Source of the DNA: Bacteroidota bacterium
GTDB lineage: Bacteria > Bacteroidota > Ignavibacteria > Ignavibacteriales > Ignavibacteriaceae
DNA length: 11,336 nt
Direction: 5' to 3'
NCBI GenBank assembly: GCA_021793635.1
Contig: JAJYSI010000056.1
Location: forward strand, 1 to 11,336
Shown here: positions 1 to 7,183 of the stretch, one piece after another
Layout: each line of letters starts with the position of its first letter
How positions within the stretch are numbered: the first letter of the stretch is position 1
The notes under the pieces: generated by a model
Databases searched by the model: none
What the model was told of the DNA's origin: nothing
Seen by the model: only the letters and a program-made list of their open reading frames with translations
Made by a program: the position numbers and the translations under genes

Positions 1-67
1 GTGATGAATGGCGACTTGAATAAATTTATTAAAGCTTTCCTATTAAAATTTAGTCATAATTAGTCTT
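1..67. other. Leader of the MGMT-family gene, perhaps with the tail of an upstream gene
   Basis: Two + strand frames could be the 3' end of a gene that starts outside the window: one is open from base 1 to a TAG at 61-63, the other ends with TAA at 19-21. Too little is visible to choose. There is no good Shine-Dalgarno sequence before the ATG at 68, and I see no convincing promoter box. Confidence 0.3.
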
Positions 68-424
68 ATGAAAAAATCTATCTCAAAAAAGAATAAAGAT
101 GATTTTTTCGACCGCGTCTACAAAGTTGTTGCAAAAATACCTTACGGAAAAGTTGCCACTTATGGGGATATTGCAGAGGCATGTGGAATAAGGTCTGCTG
201 CTAGAACTGTAGGATGGGCTTTGAATGGCGCTAAAGAATCCGGACTGCCCTGTCATCGTGTGGTAAACAGATTTGGAGCTCTTACCGGAAGGCTGCATTT
301 CGGGGATAATGATATTATGGAGGACCTACTTCGTTCTGAAGGCGTTGAATTTGATAATGATGGTTTTGTAATATTAGATAAATTTATTTGGAAGCCAAAG
401 CCATTAAAAAAAAGTAGAGGCTAA
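68..424 (+). CDS. MGMT-family DNA alkyl repair protein (DNA-binding/active-site domain only)
   Basis: The 118-residue protein matches the C-terminal domain of O6-alkylguanine-DNA alkyltransferases, which repair O6-alkylguanine by moving the alkyl group to a cysteine. Visible family features are IPYGKVATYGDIA (about 24-36), the SAARTVGWAL arginine-finger/recognition helix (43-52) and the active-site PCHRV at 61-65, with Cys62 present. In true ATL proteins this cysteine is usually tryptophan, so catalytic alkyl transfer remains possible. The N-terminal domain of full-length Ogt/Ada is missing, which is usual for short stand-alone members. The C-terminal tail is basic (KPKPLKKSRG). The ATG at 68 has no clear ribosome binding site. 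The gene converges on the LiaF-like gene, and its stop codon lies within a hairpin. The family is secure; whether it repairs or only flags lesions cannot be told from sequence. Confidence 0.9.
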   Translation: MKKSISKKNKDDFFDRVYKVVAKIPYGKVATYGDIAEACGIRSAARTVGWALNGAKESGLPCHRVVNRFGALTGRLHFGDNDIMEDLLRSEGVEFDNDGFVILDKFIWKPKPLKKSRG

Positions 425-454
425 CAGGTATGACTAGTTAATTTGTTAACCTCT
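416..454. terminator. Hairpin between convergent genes, probable weak bidirectional terminator
   Basis: The arm AGAGGCTAACA (416-426) pairs with TGTTAACCTCT (444-454) with one mismatch, giving an 11-position stem and a 17-nt loop. It spans the stop codon of the MGMT-family gene and lies 12 bases beyond the stop of the opposing LiaF-like gene. Neither side has a long U tract, so efficient intrinsic termination is uncertain. Confidence 0.4.
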
Positions 455-466
455 GCTAATAAATTA

Positions 467-1411
467 TTACCAACTGCTTCCAGTGTATCTGTTAACGTGA
501 ATTGAAGAAACGCCTGCATCAAGATGAAGATAAATTTTATCTTTTGCTTGATCATAATTATCCGTTTGGTACTCGTTATTACTTACTTTATTAAATCCAT
601 TAAATTCATTATCCGAAAGACCGGATTTGACCATAATTCTGCAGCCGGAGGATTCGGGAACTAAAATTTCTATTGATGATACGCCAGCGTTTAAGTTTAA
701 TGTAGTCAATTCACTTTTATTGCCGAGTTTAATCTTTATTTTTGCAGCACCCATTTTGACGTTTATATTTTCAGTCTTAAAGGGAGTAAAATCAAAATTC
801 ATCTCCGCAGCACCGCAATTTAAGTTCAAATTCCAAACCGGATTAGGGTTAAGCCTTATCTCTGCAAAGTTGTGGTTATATTTTCCATTAAAAAACGTGA
901 ACGATCTTTTCTTCATTTTAAATTTTACAATTGTATTCCCGTTTGAAATTTCCTTTTCAAGAAGATAAAGATTTTTATGACCTATTATATGTGCCGACAT
1001 AAGCTGGTTTGTCGTATCTTTAATGATAAAAGAGCCCGCTCCGGCATCAAAATAAAAATCAGCTTTGCTTATATTAGGATTATAATCAGTATAATAATTT
1101 GATGAATCGGAATCCGAGGAAATTGAATAATCGCTGTGGTTATCAAAGAAATCATTGCCTCTAACAAACCAAAAAATTGAATTGAAAAAAGCAAACAGTG
1201 CAACTGCAATGATTATTGCTGAAATAGCAGACAAGAATCCTTTCACAATTGAGTTGGTTGTGAAATAGGAAAGCCCCAGCAGTATAAAAATGACCGGCCA
1301 AAATTTCCAAATATAAGTCATGTCGAAATTTAGTGATCCAAGATTAGCAAGCAGGACTAGCACCCCGATAGTAACAAAAAACAATCCCCAAAAAAGATTT
1401 CTTATTTTCAT
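467..1411 (-). CDS. LiaF-like membrane protein with LiaI/DUF5668-type membrane region
   Basis: This 314-residue protein has three or four hydrophobic helices at its N terminus (about 6-24, 34-50 and 56-83), in the arrangement of LiaI/LiaF-type membrane regions. A polar Ser/Asp/Tyr-rich linker (about 90-112) follows. The C-terminal half carries recurring beta-strand repeats of the form (D/N)xGxxxxxxxx: DAGAGSF near 122, NCGAAEMNF near 198, MGAAKIKI near 220, NAGVSSIEI near 241 and DAGVSSIHV near 298. This pattern is typical of the LiaF/DUF4097-like beta-helical domain. In Firmicutes LiaF acts in cell-envelope stress signalling; here the role is inferred only as envelope-associated. The start at 1411 is preceded by GAGAAG. 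It lies 20 bp after the PspC-domain gene, so the two are probably co-transcribed. Confidence 0.8.
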   Translation of the reverse strand: MKIRNLFWGLFFVTIGVLVLLANLGSLNFDMTYIWKFWPVIFILLGLSYFTTNSIVKGFLSAISAIIIAVALFAFFNSIFWFVRGNDFFDNHSDYSISSDSDSSNYYTDYNPNISKADFYFDAGAGSFIIKDTTNQLMSAHIIGHKNLYLLEKEISNGNTIVKFKMKKRSFTFFNGKYNHNFAEIRLNPNPVWNLNLNCGAAEMNFDFTPFKTENINVKMGAAKIKIKLGNKSELTTLNLNAGVSSIEILVPESSGCRIMVKSGLSDNEFNGFNKVSNNEYQTDNYDQAKDKIYLHLDAGVSSIHVNRYTGSSW

Positions 1412-1431
1412 AAAGCTTCTCGCAATTTATT

Positions 1432-1863
1432 TTACTTTGAATTTGATTTAAGTAGCAGCGAAATGCCTATTACAATTAGGATTAAAGGCCAGTAATCACC
1501 AAAGTGAAACCATGGGATAAAATTTTGACCTAAGAAAATAAATCCTAGAACAATTAAAACTACTCCGCCCAAATTGTTTCTTCTTGGCTCGTGCTCTTTG
1601 TGCATTCGCGTTGATGCCTCGTCTTTCGATTCAGTTGAATTGTCCTGGCTGTTTGCTGAAGCAGATACATTATCGGGATAAGGTTCTTCGGGGACAACAA
1701 TCCACAAAATAATATAGGCAAGAATTCCGCTTCCACCGACGACCAAGGCTACTATAAAAATAATTCTGATCAAAGTCGAATCAATGTCAAAATAATCTCC
1801 TAAGCCTCCGGCTACTCCGCCAATCATTTTATCTTTGCGTGACCGGTATAATTTCCTTTTCAT
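1432..1863 (-). CDS. PspC-domain membrane protein
   Basis: The start is placed at the ATG at 1863 because GGAGGT lies 5 nt upstream. A longer reading from 1896 would add 11 residues without such a site. The 143-residue protein opens with a classic PspC domain: KLYRSRKDKMIGGVAGGLGDYF (split here as KLYRSRKDKM, then IGGVAGGLGDYF), IDSTLIRIIF and a membrane helix ending in ILWIVVPEEP (3-61). A polar charged linker follows (62-95). A second hydrophobic pair at 98-138 (GGVVLIVLGFIFLGQNFIP, then DYWPLILIVIGISLLL) resembles the LiaI-like region of the downstream gene. PspC proteins take part in phage-shock/envelope stress responses in several phyla. Pairing with a LiaF-like gene suggests an envelope-stress unit, but no sigma factor or two-component regulator is present here. 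Confidence 0.85.
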   Translation of the reverse strand: MKRKLYRSRKDKMIGGVAGGLGDYFDIDSTLIRIIFIVALVVGGSGILAYIILWIVVPEEPYPDNVSASANSQDNSTESKDEASTRMHKEHEPRRNNLGGVVLIVLGFIFLGQNFIPWFHFGDYWPLILIVIGISLLLKSNSK

Positions 1864-2150
1864 TTTATACCTCCGTATAAATAAGTTTAATTTCAATGGG
1901 AATAATAACCAAAAATATTTTTTATGCTAATCTATTGTTATTAGCGGCTTTTAACCCTGAATTACGGAAGAATAATTTTACCTGCGGCGCCTGATGAGAT
2001 ATTATTCCTTGGTGATTGTTATTCAAAATATCGGTTTAATTAATGTTAGACAAAATGTTTTATTCTTCAGAAAGAGAAAAACAATCCATATCAATATTGT
2101 AAAACCATTAGTCCTTTCCTATTTTTGCTACAAAAAAATAAAGATATTTT
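1864..2150. promoter_or_regulatory. Divergent promoter region between the pspC-like gene and nadE
   Basis: This AT-rich gap separates two divergently read operons. On the - strand a TATTTTTG box (plus-strand positions 1910-1917) matches the Bacteroidota -7 consensus TAnnTTTG, but no TTG is found at the right distance upstream, so it is a weak candidate for the pspC-like gene. On the + strand a better promoter lies at 2097-2127. A 65-codon + strand frame from 1994 overlaps the start of nadE; it has no ribosome binding site and looks like a chance ORF. Confidence 0.4.
2097..2127 (+). promoter_or_regulatory. Bacteroidota-type promoter for nadE
   Basis: TTG at 2097-2099 is followed after 20 nt by TATTTTTG at 2120-2127. 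This fits the known Bacteroidota -33/-7 pattern (TTTG, 19-21 nt, TAnnTTTG), with an exact -7 box. Transcription would begin near 2134, leaving a leader of about 17 nt before the nadE ATG. No Shine-Dalgarno sequence is seen in that leader. Confidence 0.5.
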
Positions 2151-3788
2151 ATGAAAATTGCTTTATGCCAGACAAATACAATCATTGGTGACTTAGATTT
2201 TAACAAAGCCAAAATTATTGAAGGATACAATAAAGCTTTACAAGATTCTGTTGATTTAATAATCTTCCCAGAGTTATCCTTAGTGGGATATCCTCCGCAA
2301 GATTTAGTTGAAAAAAAAGAATTTAGAGATGAAGTTAATAAAGCAGCTAAAGAAATTGCCTCGATTACAGGTGAGGTTGCAATCCTTTTTGGCGCAATTA
2401 CCGAAAATAATCATTTGACCGGGACTGCCGTTCATAATTCTGCTTTACTATGTTACAATGGGAAAATTCAATTTGTCCAACACAAAACTTTAATCCCTAA
2501 CTATGACGTTTTTGACGAGATGCGATATTTTGATATGGCGCTAGAAACCAAAATATTTGATTTCCATGGTGAAAAATTAGGGATTTCAATTTGCGAAGAT
2601 ATTTGGAATGATGAAGATTACTGGTACAAAAGGCGTTACAGTATTGATCCGGTAAAAAACTTAATTGAAAAAGGAGCCACTATATTAATTAATATTTCGG
2701 CTAGCCCTTACGCATATCATAAAAGAGAAGACCGGCAAAAAATGTTATCGGTTTTAACTAAACATGATAAAATCCCGCTTGCTTATGTTTGTACGGTCGG
2801 TGCACAAACTGATTTAATATTTGACGGTGCAAGTATGTGCTTTGATAGAAATGGAAGCCTGGTCATTCTTGGAAAGGCGTATGAGGAAGACTATTTTGTC
2901 TTTGATACATGTAAAGAATATCCGGTAATAGTTAATTCAGAAAAATGCTTTGAAGAAGAAATATTAAACGCTTTAATTTATGGTATACGTGAATATTGTA
3001 ATAAATTAAATTTTAGAAAAGTAGTTATAGGATTAAGCGGAGGAATTGATTCAGCGCTTGTTACATATCTCGCCGTTCAAGCCCTGGGAAAAGAAAATGT
3101 CCATGTTATTTTGATGCCTTCCCAATTTTCAAGCGATGGTAGCATTATAGATTCAGAGAAACTTATTGCTAATCTCGGCATCTCATCAGAAAATATATCG
3201 ATTCAACCTGTAGTGGATAAAATAAACGAAATTCTTTCTCCGGCTTTTCATAACTTACCTCAAGGACTTGCTGAAGAAAATATTCAAGCCCGGGTTAGAG
3301 GTCTTTATTTAATGGCTATAGCGAATAAGTTTAATTACTTGTTGCTTGCTACCGGGAATAAATCAGAGATGGCAGTTGGTTACTGCACGCTTTATGGTGA
3401 TATGAGCGGGGGACTTGCAGTAATCGCTGATGTTTACAAAACCGATGTTTACCGTCTCGCAAATTATATCAATGTAAATGAAGAAATTATTCCTGTGGAA
3501 ATAATCACAAAGGCTCCTTCGGCTGAATTAAAACCCGGTCAAAAGGATCAGGACTCATTACCTGAATATGATTTGTTAGATAAAATATTAAAAATGTATC
3601 TTGAAGAAAATAAAGAGATATCCGAGATTTCTAATCTAATCGGTGATGAAAAGATTGTTAAGTTTGTGCTAAGGTTAGTTGATCTAAATGAATATAAGCG
3701 GAGACAAGCCGCTCCTGCCTTAAGAGTTTCGACAAAAGCTTTCGGATATGGAAGAAGATACCCGATTGTTCAAGGTTGGAGAAAATAA
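2151..3788 (+). CDS. nadE: Glutamine-dependent NAD+ synthase
   Basis: This enzyme makes NAD+ from nicotinic acid adenine dinucleotide, ATP and glutamine in the cytoplasm, the last step of NAD synthesis. The N-terminal nitrilase-fold glutaminase domain (about 1-260) shows the catalytic triad: Glu41 in IIFPELSLVGYPP, Lys112 in QHKTLIPNYDVFDE and Cys148 in GISICEDIWN. The C-terminal synthetase domain (about 270-545) has the ATP pyrophosphatase loop GLSGGIDSALV (294-304) and the substrate-binding stretches LLATGNKSEMAVGYCTLYGD and GGLAVIADVYKTDVYRL. The closing YGRRYPIVQGWRK is also typical. At 545 residues the protein has the usual length of two-domain bacterial NadE and appears intact. The ATG at 2151 gives the family's normal start (MKIALCQTN). 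The next gene begins 29 bp after its stop and is probably co-transcribed. Confidence 0.97.
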   Translation: MKIALCQTNTIIGDLDFNKAKIIEGYNKALQDSVDLIIFPELSLVGYPPQDLVEKKEFRDEVNKAAKEIASITGEVAILFGAITENNHLTGTAVHNSALLCYNGKIQFVQHKTLIPNYDVFDEMRYFDMALETKIFDFHGEKLGISICEDIWNDEDYWYKRRYSIDPVKNLIEKGATILINISASPYAYHKREDRQKMLSVLTKHDKIPLAYVCTVGAQTDLIFDGASMCFDRNGSLVILGKAYEEDYFVFDTCKEYPVIVNSEKCFEEEILNALIYGIREYCNKLNFRKVVIGLSGGIDSALVTYLAVQALGKENVHVILMPSQFSSDGSIIDSEKLIANLGISSENISIQPVVDKINEILSPAFHNLPQGLAEENIQARVRGLYLMAIANKFNYLLLATGNKSEMAVGYCTLYGDMSGGLAVIADVYKTDVYRLANYINVNEEIIPVEIITKAPSAELKPGQKDQDSLPEYDLLDKILKMYLEENKEISEISNLIGDEKIVKFVLRLVDLNEYKRRQAAPALRVSTKAFGYGRRYPIVQGWRK

Positions 3789-3817
3789 AAAAATGCCAAA
3801 AACAAAGAGTTAGTTTA

Positions 3818-5611
3818 ATGGAAAAGAATTTTATAAAATATAGCAAGCTATCATTATTTTCAATCATTGTTTTATTAGTTTTTGCTGCGCCGGTAATGCC
3901 GCAGATAAACGGACAACAGGGACATGTAAAAATTAAATCATACTCATCGCTGGATAAGGTAAGGGCAGGCAGTCAATTTCAGATTGCGGTAAAAGCAGAT
4001 GTTGATGATTCATGGCATATAAATTCAGATAAACCAAACGAAGATTATTTAATCCCGACGAAAATTTCGATAGATACATCGAATGGATTTAAACTTCAAA
4101 GTGTTATTTATCCAAAAGCAAACAATATTAAACTTAGCTTTTCGGAGAAACCTCTTTCGGTTTGGGAAGGAGAAATCTTTTTTACAGGCACTGTTTATGT
4201 GCCCCAAAATTTAACACCCGGTAATTATCCGCTTTTAGTAAAATTAGAATATCAGTCATGTAATAATCAAACTTGCTCTCCTCCAGTCTCGGCTGAAGAC
4301 ACATTGTTAGTTAACGTAACAAATTCCAATATAACCCCGGCTAAAATCAACCTGGACATTTTTAATAAATTAAATCTTAAAGACGAACCTGAAATTAAAA
4401 ATGCTCAACCAACTGATGCTATCTCATCCACTTTAGCTTCAAGCGGATTATTGTTAAGCTTATTATTTGTCTTTGTAGGAGGATTAGCTCTAAATCTTAC
4501 TCCTTGCGTCTATCCTTTAATCCCAATTACTATCGGGTTCTTTGGCGGACAAAGCGAGGGAAGTACAAAAAGACTTTTTTTAATGGGATTATTATTCGTA
4601 GTAGGAATGGCGCTAACTTATTCGGTAATAGGAGTTGTTACTGCATTGAGCGGCGCCGTATTTGGTTCGCTATTACAAAATATGTGGGTCATTATTTCCA
4701 TTTCATTAATCTTCGTGATTTTATCTTTAAGCATGTTTGGGCTATATGAAATTCAAATGCCAAACAGTTTAGTAGCAAAAGCCGGCGGAGCGAAAAACGG
4801 TTATTATGGTGCATTCTTTATGGGCCTAACTATGGGCATTGTAGCAGCTCCTTGCATCGGTCCTTTTGTGCTTGGACTCGTAACATTTGTCGCAGCAAAA
4901 GGAGATCCTTTCTACGGATTCTTAATGTTCTTTGTTTTAGCTCTCGGATTAGGTTTCCCATATCTTTTACTTGCAATATTTTCTGGAAAGATTAAAAAAC
5001 TTCCTCGCTCCGGCGTTTGGATGGAATCAGTAAAACATATTTTCGGATTGATTCTTCTCGGAATGGCTCTTTATTTTATTCTCCCGCTTCTGCCAAAGAA
5101 TATCTCAGGATACGTTCTTCCGGTATATTTTATTATTGCTGCGCTTTATATTTTAATTTTTGATAAGTTGGCTAATAATATTAAAGGCTTCAGAATTTTC
5201 AAGATTATATTTTCAATCATACTAATTGCAGTTGCTGCTTATGCATTAATACCTGAAAAGAAAAGTTCGATTGAATGGAAATCATATTCGGAAAATTCCT
5301 TATCGAAAAGTACCTCTTTAACCAAAGGGGCAATAATCGATTTCTACGCAGACTGGTGCATACCATGCAAAGAATTAGATGCATCGACTTTTTCCAATCC
5401 AAAAGTAATTGAAGAATCTAAAAACTTCATTACACTAAAAGCCAACATGACGAAAACTCTTTCACCTGATGTCGAACAACTGCGGGATAAATATAAAATT
5501 GTCGGAGTTCCCACAATCCTTATTCTCAATTCCGATGGTAAAGAAATTCAAAGAATAACAGGATTCATCAATGCAAAAGAATTTTCCGAAATGCTAAAGA
5601 AAGTCGACTGA
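3818..5611 (+). CDS. dsbD: DsbD-like thiol:disulfide interchange protein
   Basis: This inner-membrane protein passes electrons from cytoplasmic thioredoxin to periplasmic proteins, used in disulfide isomerisation and often cytochrome c maturation. I chose the ATG at 3818, which starts directly on a signal peptide (hydrophobic core about 11-26). A TTG at 3776 would add 14 basic residues and overlap nadE. The 597-residue protein has the three modules of DsbD. The periplasmic N-terminal domain has a Cys pair, Cys148 and Cys153 (SCNNQTC). A membrane domain of about eight helices (about 208-478) carries the two reactive cysteines, Cys230 in TPCVYPLIP and Cys346 in APCIGP. The C-terminal thioredoxin domain has WCIPCK, Cys514 and Cys517. 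All six cysteines of the electron relay are present. The N-terminal pair is separated by four residues, against five in E. coli DsbD from memory. Confidence 0.93.
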   Translation: MEKNFIKYSKLSLFSIIVLLVFAAPVMPQINGQQGHVKIKSYSSLDKVRAGSQFQIAVKADVDDSWHINSDKPNEDYLIPTKISIDTSNGFKLQSVIYPKANNIKLSFSEKPLSVWEGEIFFTGTVYVPQNLTPGNYPLLVKLEYQSCNNQTCSPPVSAEDTLLVNVTNSNITPAKINLDIFNKLNLKDEPEIKNAQPTDAISSTLASSGLLLSLLFVFVGGLALNLTPCVYPLIPITIGFFGGQSEGSTKRLFLMGLLFVVGMALTYSVIGVVTALSGAVFGSLLQNMWVIISISLIFVILSLSMFGLYEIQMPNSLVAKAGGAKNGYYGAFFMGLTMGIVAAPCIGPFVLGLVTFVAAKGDPFYGFLMFFVLALGLGFPYLLLAIFSGKIKKLPRSGVWMESVKHIFGLILLGMALYFILPLLPKNISGYVLPVYFIIAALYILIFDKLANNIKGFRIFKIIFSIILIAVAAYALIPEKKSSIEWKSYSENSLSKSTSLTKGAIIDFYADWCIPCKELDASTFSNPKVIEESKNFITLKANMTKTLSPDVEQLRDKYKIVGVPTILILNSDGKEIQRITGFINAKEFSEMLKKVD

Positions 5612-5685
5612 ATTATATTTTAGATGATGAAAAGTGATATCTTTCAAAATCGAAGTTATCCGTCCATATGACACACATGTACCTT

Positions 5686-5835
5686 TCATTGCTCAGCCCC
5701 GGAGGAGAGAAATTCCTTCTTAACTTGAGCCGATATCTCTCTCTTCATTCGAGGCGTTACAAAAGTGGTTGCGCAACATTCCAGGCCAGACATATCCGGT
5801 AAAATCGTCTTGCTTATGTTTATAGTTTTTCCCAT
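5686..5835 (-). CDS. Possible 49-residue hypothetical protein
   Basis: The frame runs ATG to TGA on the - strand and begins just inside the operator-like palindrome. The predicted product is a soluble, charged peptide with a Cys-Cys pair at 20-21 and a basic C-terminal half (MKREISAQVKKEFLSS). I do not recognise it. There is no Shine-Dalgarno sequence. Its support is position only: an AT-rich TATAAT-like box and a palindrome lie just upstream. It may be a relic of a larger gene or a chance ORF. Confidence 0.2.
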   Translation of the reverse strand: MGKTINISKTILPDMSGLECCATTFVTPRMKREISAQVKKEFLSSGAEQ

Positions 5836-5840
5836 ATTTA

Positions 5841-5858
5841 AGTAAACATTTGTTTACT
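5841..5858. promoter_or_regulatory. 18-bp operator-like palindrome
   Basis: AGTAAACA and TGTTTACT form perfect 8-bp arms around a 2-bp centre TT. This size and sequence style resemble TetR-family operators. A TATAAT-like element on the - strand (plus positions 5861-5866) sits directly beside it, as expected for a repressor covering the promoter of the small - strand ORF. No TetR-family regulator gene is in the window, so the assignment is inference. Confidence 0.45.
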
Positions 5859-5869
5859 ATATTATAATT

Positions 5870-5942
5870 CATGTTACGCAGACAATTTCAAGTATAATGG
5901 AAGTGAAGTGCAAAACTCCGAGGTTTAGGAAAACCTCGGAGG
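5870..5942 (+). repeat. Solo copy of the insertion-element end repeat
   Basis: This block begins CATGTTACGCAGACA and runs through GGAAGTGAAGTGCAAAA to a CTCCGAGG hairpin ending GGAGGT. It matches the outer parts of both ends of the element at 9495-11211 with only a few differences. The similarity stops at about 5942, where the element ends continue with AGGGTGTAAAA and this copy continues TTCTCATT. No inverted partner or transposase fragment is nearby. It may be the remnant end of a lost copy, or one half of an independent small repeat. Confidence 0.75.
5916..5941 (+). terminator. 11-bp hairpin inside the solo repeat
   Basis: CTCCGAGGTTT (5916-5926) pairs perfectly with AAACCTCGGAG (5931-5941) around an AGGA loop and is followed by GTTTCTCATT. 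It could stop + strand transcripts arriving from nadE-dsbD. The U tract is short and interrupted, so efficiency is uncertain. Confidence 0.45.
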
Positions 5943-6040
5943 TTTCTCATTATGTAATAATAACCTTTTACGTAAGGTGATTTATAAAATATAAAACCCA
6001 TTTTCAATAGTTAAATCAATAGAAATTTACAGTTTTTACA

Positions 6041-7183
6041 ATGAAAACGATTTTCCATCTTGATATGGATGCCTTCTTCGTTTCGGTTGAACGAGTTCTC
6101 GATCCTTCATTGGAAGGTAAGCCGGTAATTGTCGGCGGCGACCCTCACGGCAGAGGGGTGGTTGCGGCATGCAGTTATGAAGCCCGTAAGTTTGGTCTGC
6201 AATCCGGTATGCCGGTTAGAACGGCTTTTCGTTTATGCCCGCACGGAATTTACCTTCACGGGCACGGAAAGGAATACGAACGCTACTCCAATATTGTAAA
6301 GAAATTCTTAGAAAATTACTTCCCAATGGTGCAGCAAGCATCAATTGATGAGTTTTATCTTGATTTTACCGGCTGCGAAATAATATACGGAACCGTTCTT
6401 TTATTCGCCCAAAAAATCCAATCGGAAATTTGGCAGCAGTTTGCTTTACCATGTTCAATCGGGATTGCATCCAATAAAACCATAGCCAAGATCGCATCTG
6501 ATTATAAAAAACCTAAAGGTATAACGCTGGTAGCTCAAGGCAAAGAAAAAGAATTTTTGGCTCCTCTTCCCATCGAAAAAATACCCGGTATCGGTAAAAA
6601 AACTTTTCCGTTGCTTCATGCACGCGGCTTTAAGACTGTAGGTGATATTGCAAACTCATCGCCGGATTATCTTTCGGTTCTCCTCGGCAAGTTCGGTAAT
6701 GAACTTTGGGAGAAAGCCAACGGGCACGGGAATGATATGCTTACAATTGAACGTGAGAGAAAAAGTATCTCTAAGGAAACTACATTCGAGGCAGATATAG
6801 TTAATAAAACAAAAATTGAGACAAAGCTCTTTGAACTTACAGGCAAAGCGTCTCAGCTTTTGCGAGATGAGAATTTGCAGACGTCAACTGTTTCAATCAA
6901 ACTGCGCTATTCGGATTTTGTTACTGTAACAAGAGCCAGGACAATTATTCCTACTGATGACGACAAAACGGTTTTTGATATTGCTGTAGATCTCTTCCGT
7001 AAGGCATTTACACGCCGTGTAGGTATCAGGCTTATTGGGATACATCTTAGCAAACTGAACCATTTTGGCGAGCAGGAAGTTTTATTTGAAGATGAGAATG
7101 TAATCCGCAAGCGGATGCTGCGTGCCGTAATGAAGATACGTGACAAATACGGCTACCAGGCAATTCATATCGGAAAAACTTAG
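6041..7183 (+). CDS. dinB: DNA polymerase IV (Y-family translesion polymerase)
   Basis: DinB copies past damaged bases with low fidelity. The 380-residue protein has the metal-binding and catalytic residues Asp8 (FHLDMDAFFVSVE) and Asp103-Glu104 (SIDEFYLDFTG). It also has the steric-gate position in AFF (11-13), SYEARKFGLQSGMP (45-58), and the palm motif SIGIASNKTIAKIASDYKKP (split at 139-158). A helix-hairpin-helix follows (IPGIGKKT, 181-188), then a little-finger domain (about 240-342). QEVLF at 345-349 fits the beta-clamp binding motif. Length and ends are normal, so it looks intact. No Shine-Dalgarno sequence precedes the ATG. The 5' part is visibly richer in G+C than nadE or dsbD. The in-frame relic of a DnaE-type polymerase directly after its stop suggests it was once part of a dinB-dnaE damage-tolerance operon. 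Confidence 0.96.
   Translation: MKTIFHLDMDAFFVSVERVLDPSLEGKPVIVGGDPHGRGVVAACSYEARKFGLQSGMPVRTAFRLCPHGIYLHGHGKEYERYSNIVKKFLENYFPMVQQASIDEFYLDFTGCEIIYGTVLLFAQKIQSEIWQQFALPCSIGIASNKTIAKIASDYKKPKGITLVAQGKEKEFLAPLPIEKIPGIGKKTFPLLHARGFKTVGDIANSSPDYLSVLLGKFGNELWEKANGHGNDMLTIERERKSISKETTFEADIVNKTKIETKLFELTGKASQLLRDENLQTSTVSIKLRYSDFVTVTRARTIIPTDDDKTVFDIAVDLFRKAFTRRVGIRLIGIHLSKLNHFGEQEVLFEDENVIRKRMLRAVMKIRDKYGYQAIHIGKT

Larger units (their letters stand above)
5612..6040. other. Gene-poor region between dsbD and dinB
   Basis: No convincing gene is present in these 429 bases. From left to right they hold a possible 49-codon - strand ORF (5686-5835), an 18-bp operator-like palindrome (5841-5858), a solo copy of the insertion-element end repeat with its hairpin (5870-5942), and a second small palindrome, ACCTT-TTACGT-AAGGT at 5963-5978, about 65 bp before dinB. 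I found no LexA-type box that I would trust. No terminator immediately follows dsbD; the first strong hairpin on the + strand is the one at 5916-5941. Confidence 0.7.

Noticed and set aside
627..968. 113-codon + strand frame opposite the LiaF-like gene
   Set aside because: It lies wholly within a well-supported gene on the other strand and has no recognisable product or ribosome binding site.
1994..2191. 65-codon + strand frame before nadE
   Set aside because: It overlaps the well-defined nadE start in another frame, lacks a ribosome binding site, covers the nadE promoter and shows no family features.
3776..3817. Upstream TTG start for the DsbD-like protein
   Set aside because: It would put 14 basic residues before the signal peptide and overlap nadE; the ATG at 3818 starts a normal signal peptide.
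4504..4749. 81-codon frame within dsbD
   Set aside because: It is an out-of-frame shadow of the conserved membrane domain.
5963..5978. ACCTT-TTACGT-AAGGT palindrome upstream of dinB as a LexA/SOS box
   Set aside because: It does not match a LexA operator I know and is about 65 bp from the start; the arms are only 5 bp, so chance is likely.
6907..7146. 79-codon - strand frame within dinB
   Set aside because: It is antisense to the conserved DinB little-finger and clamp-binding region and has no features of its own.
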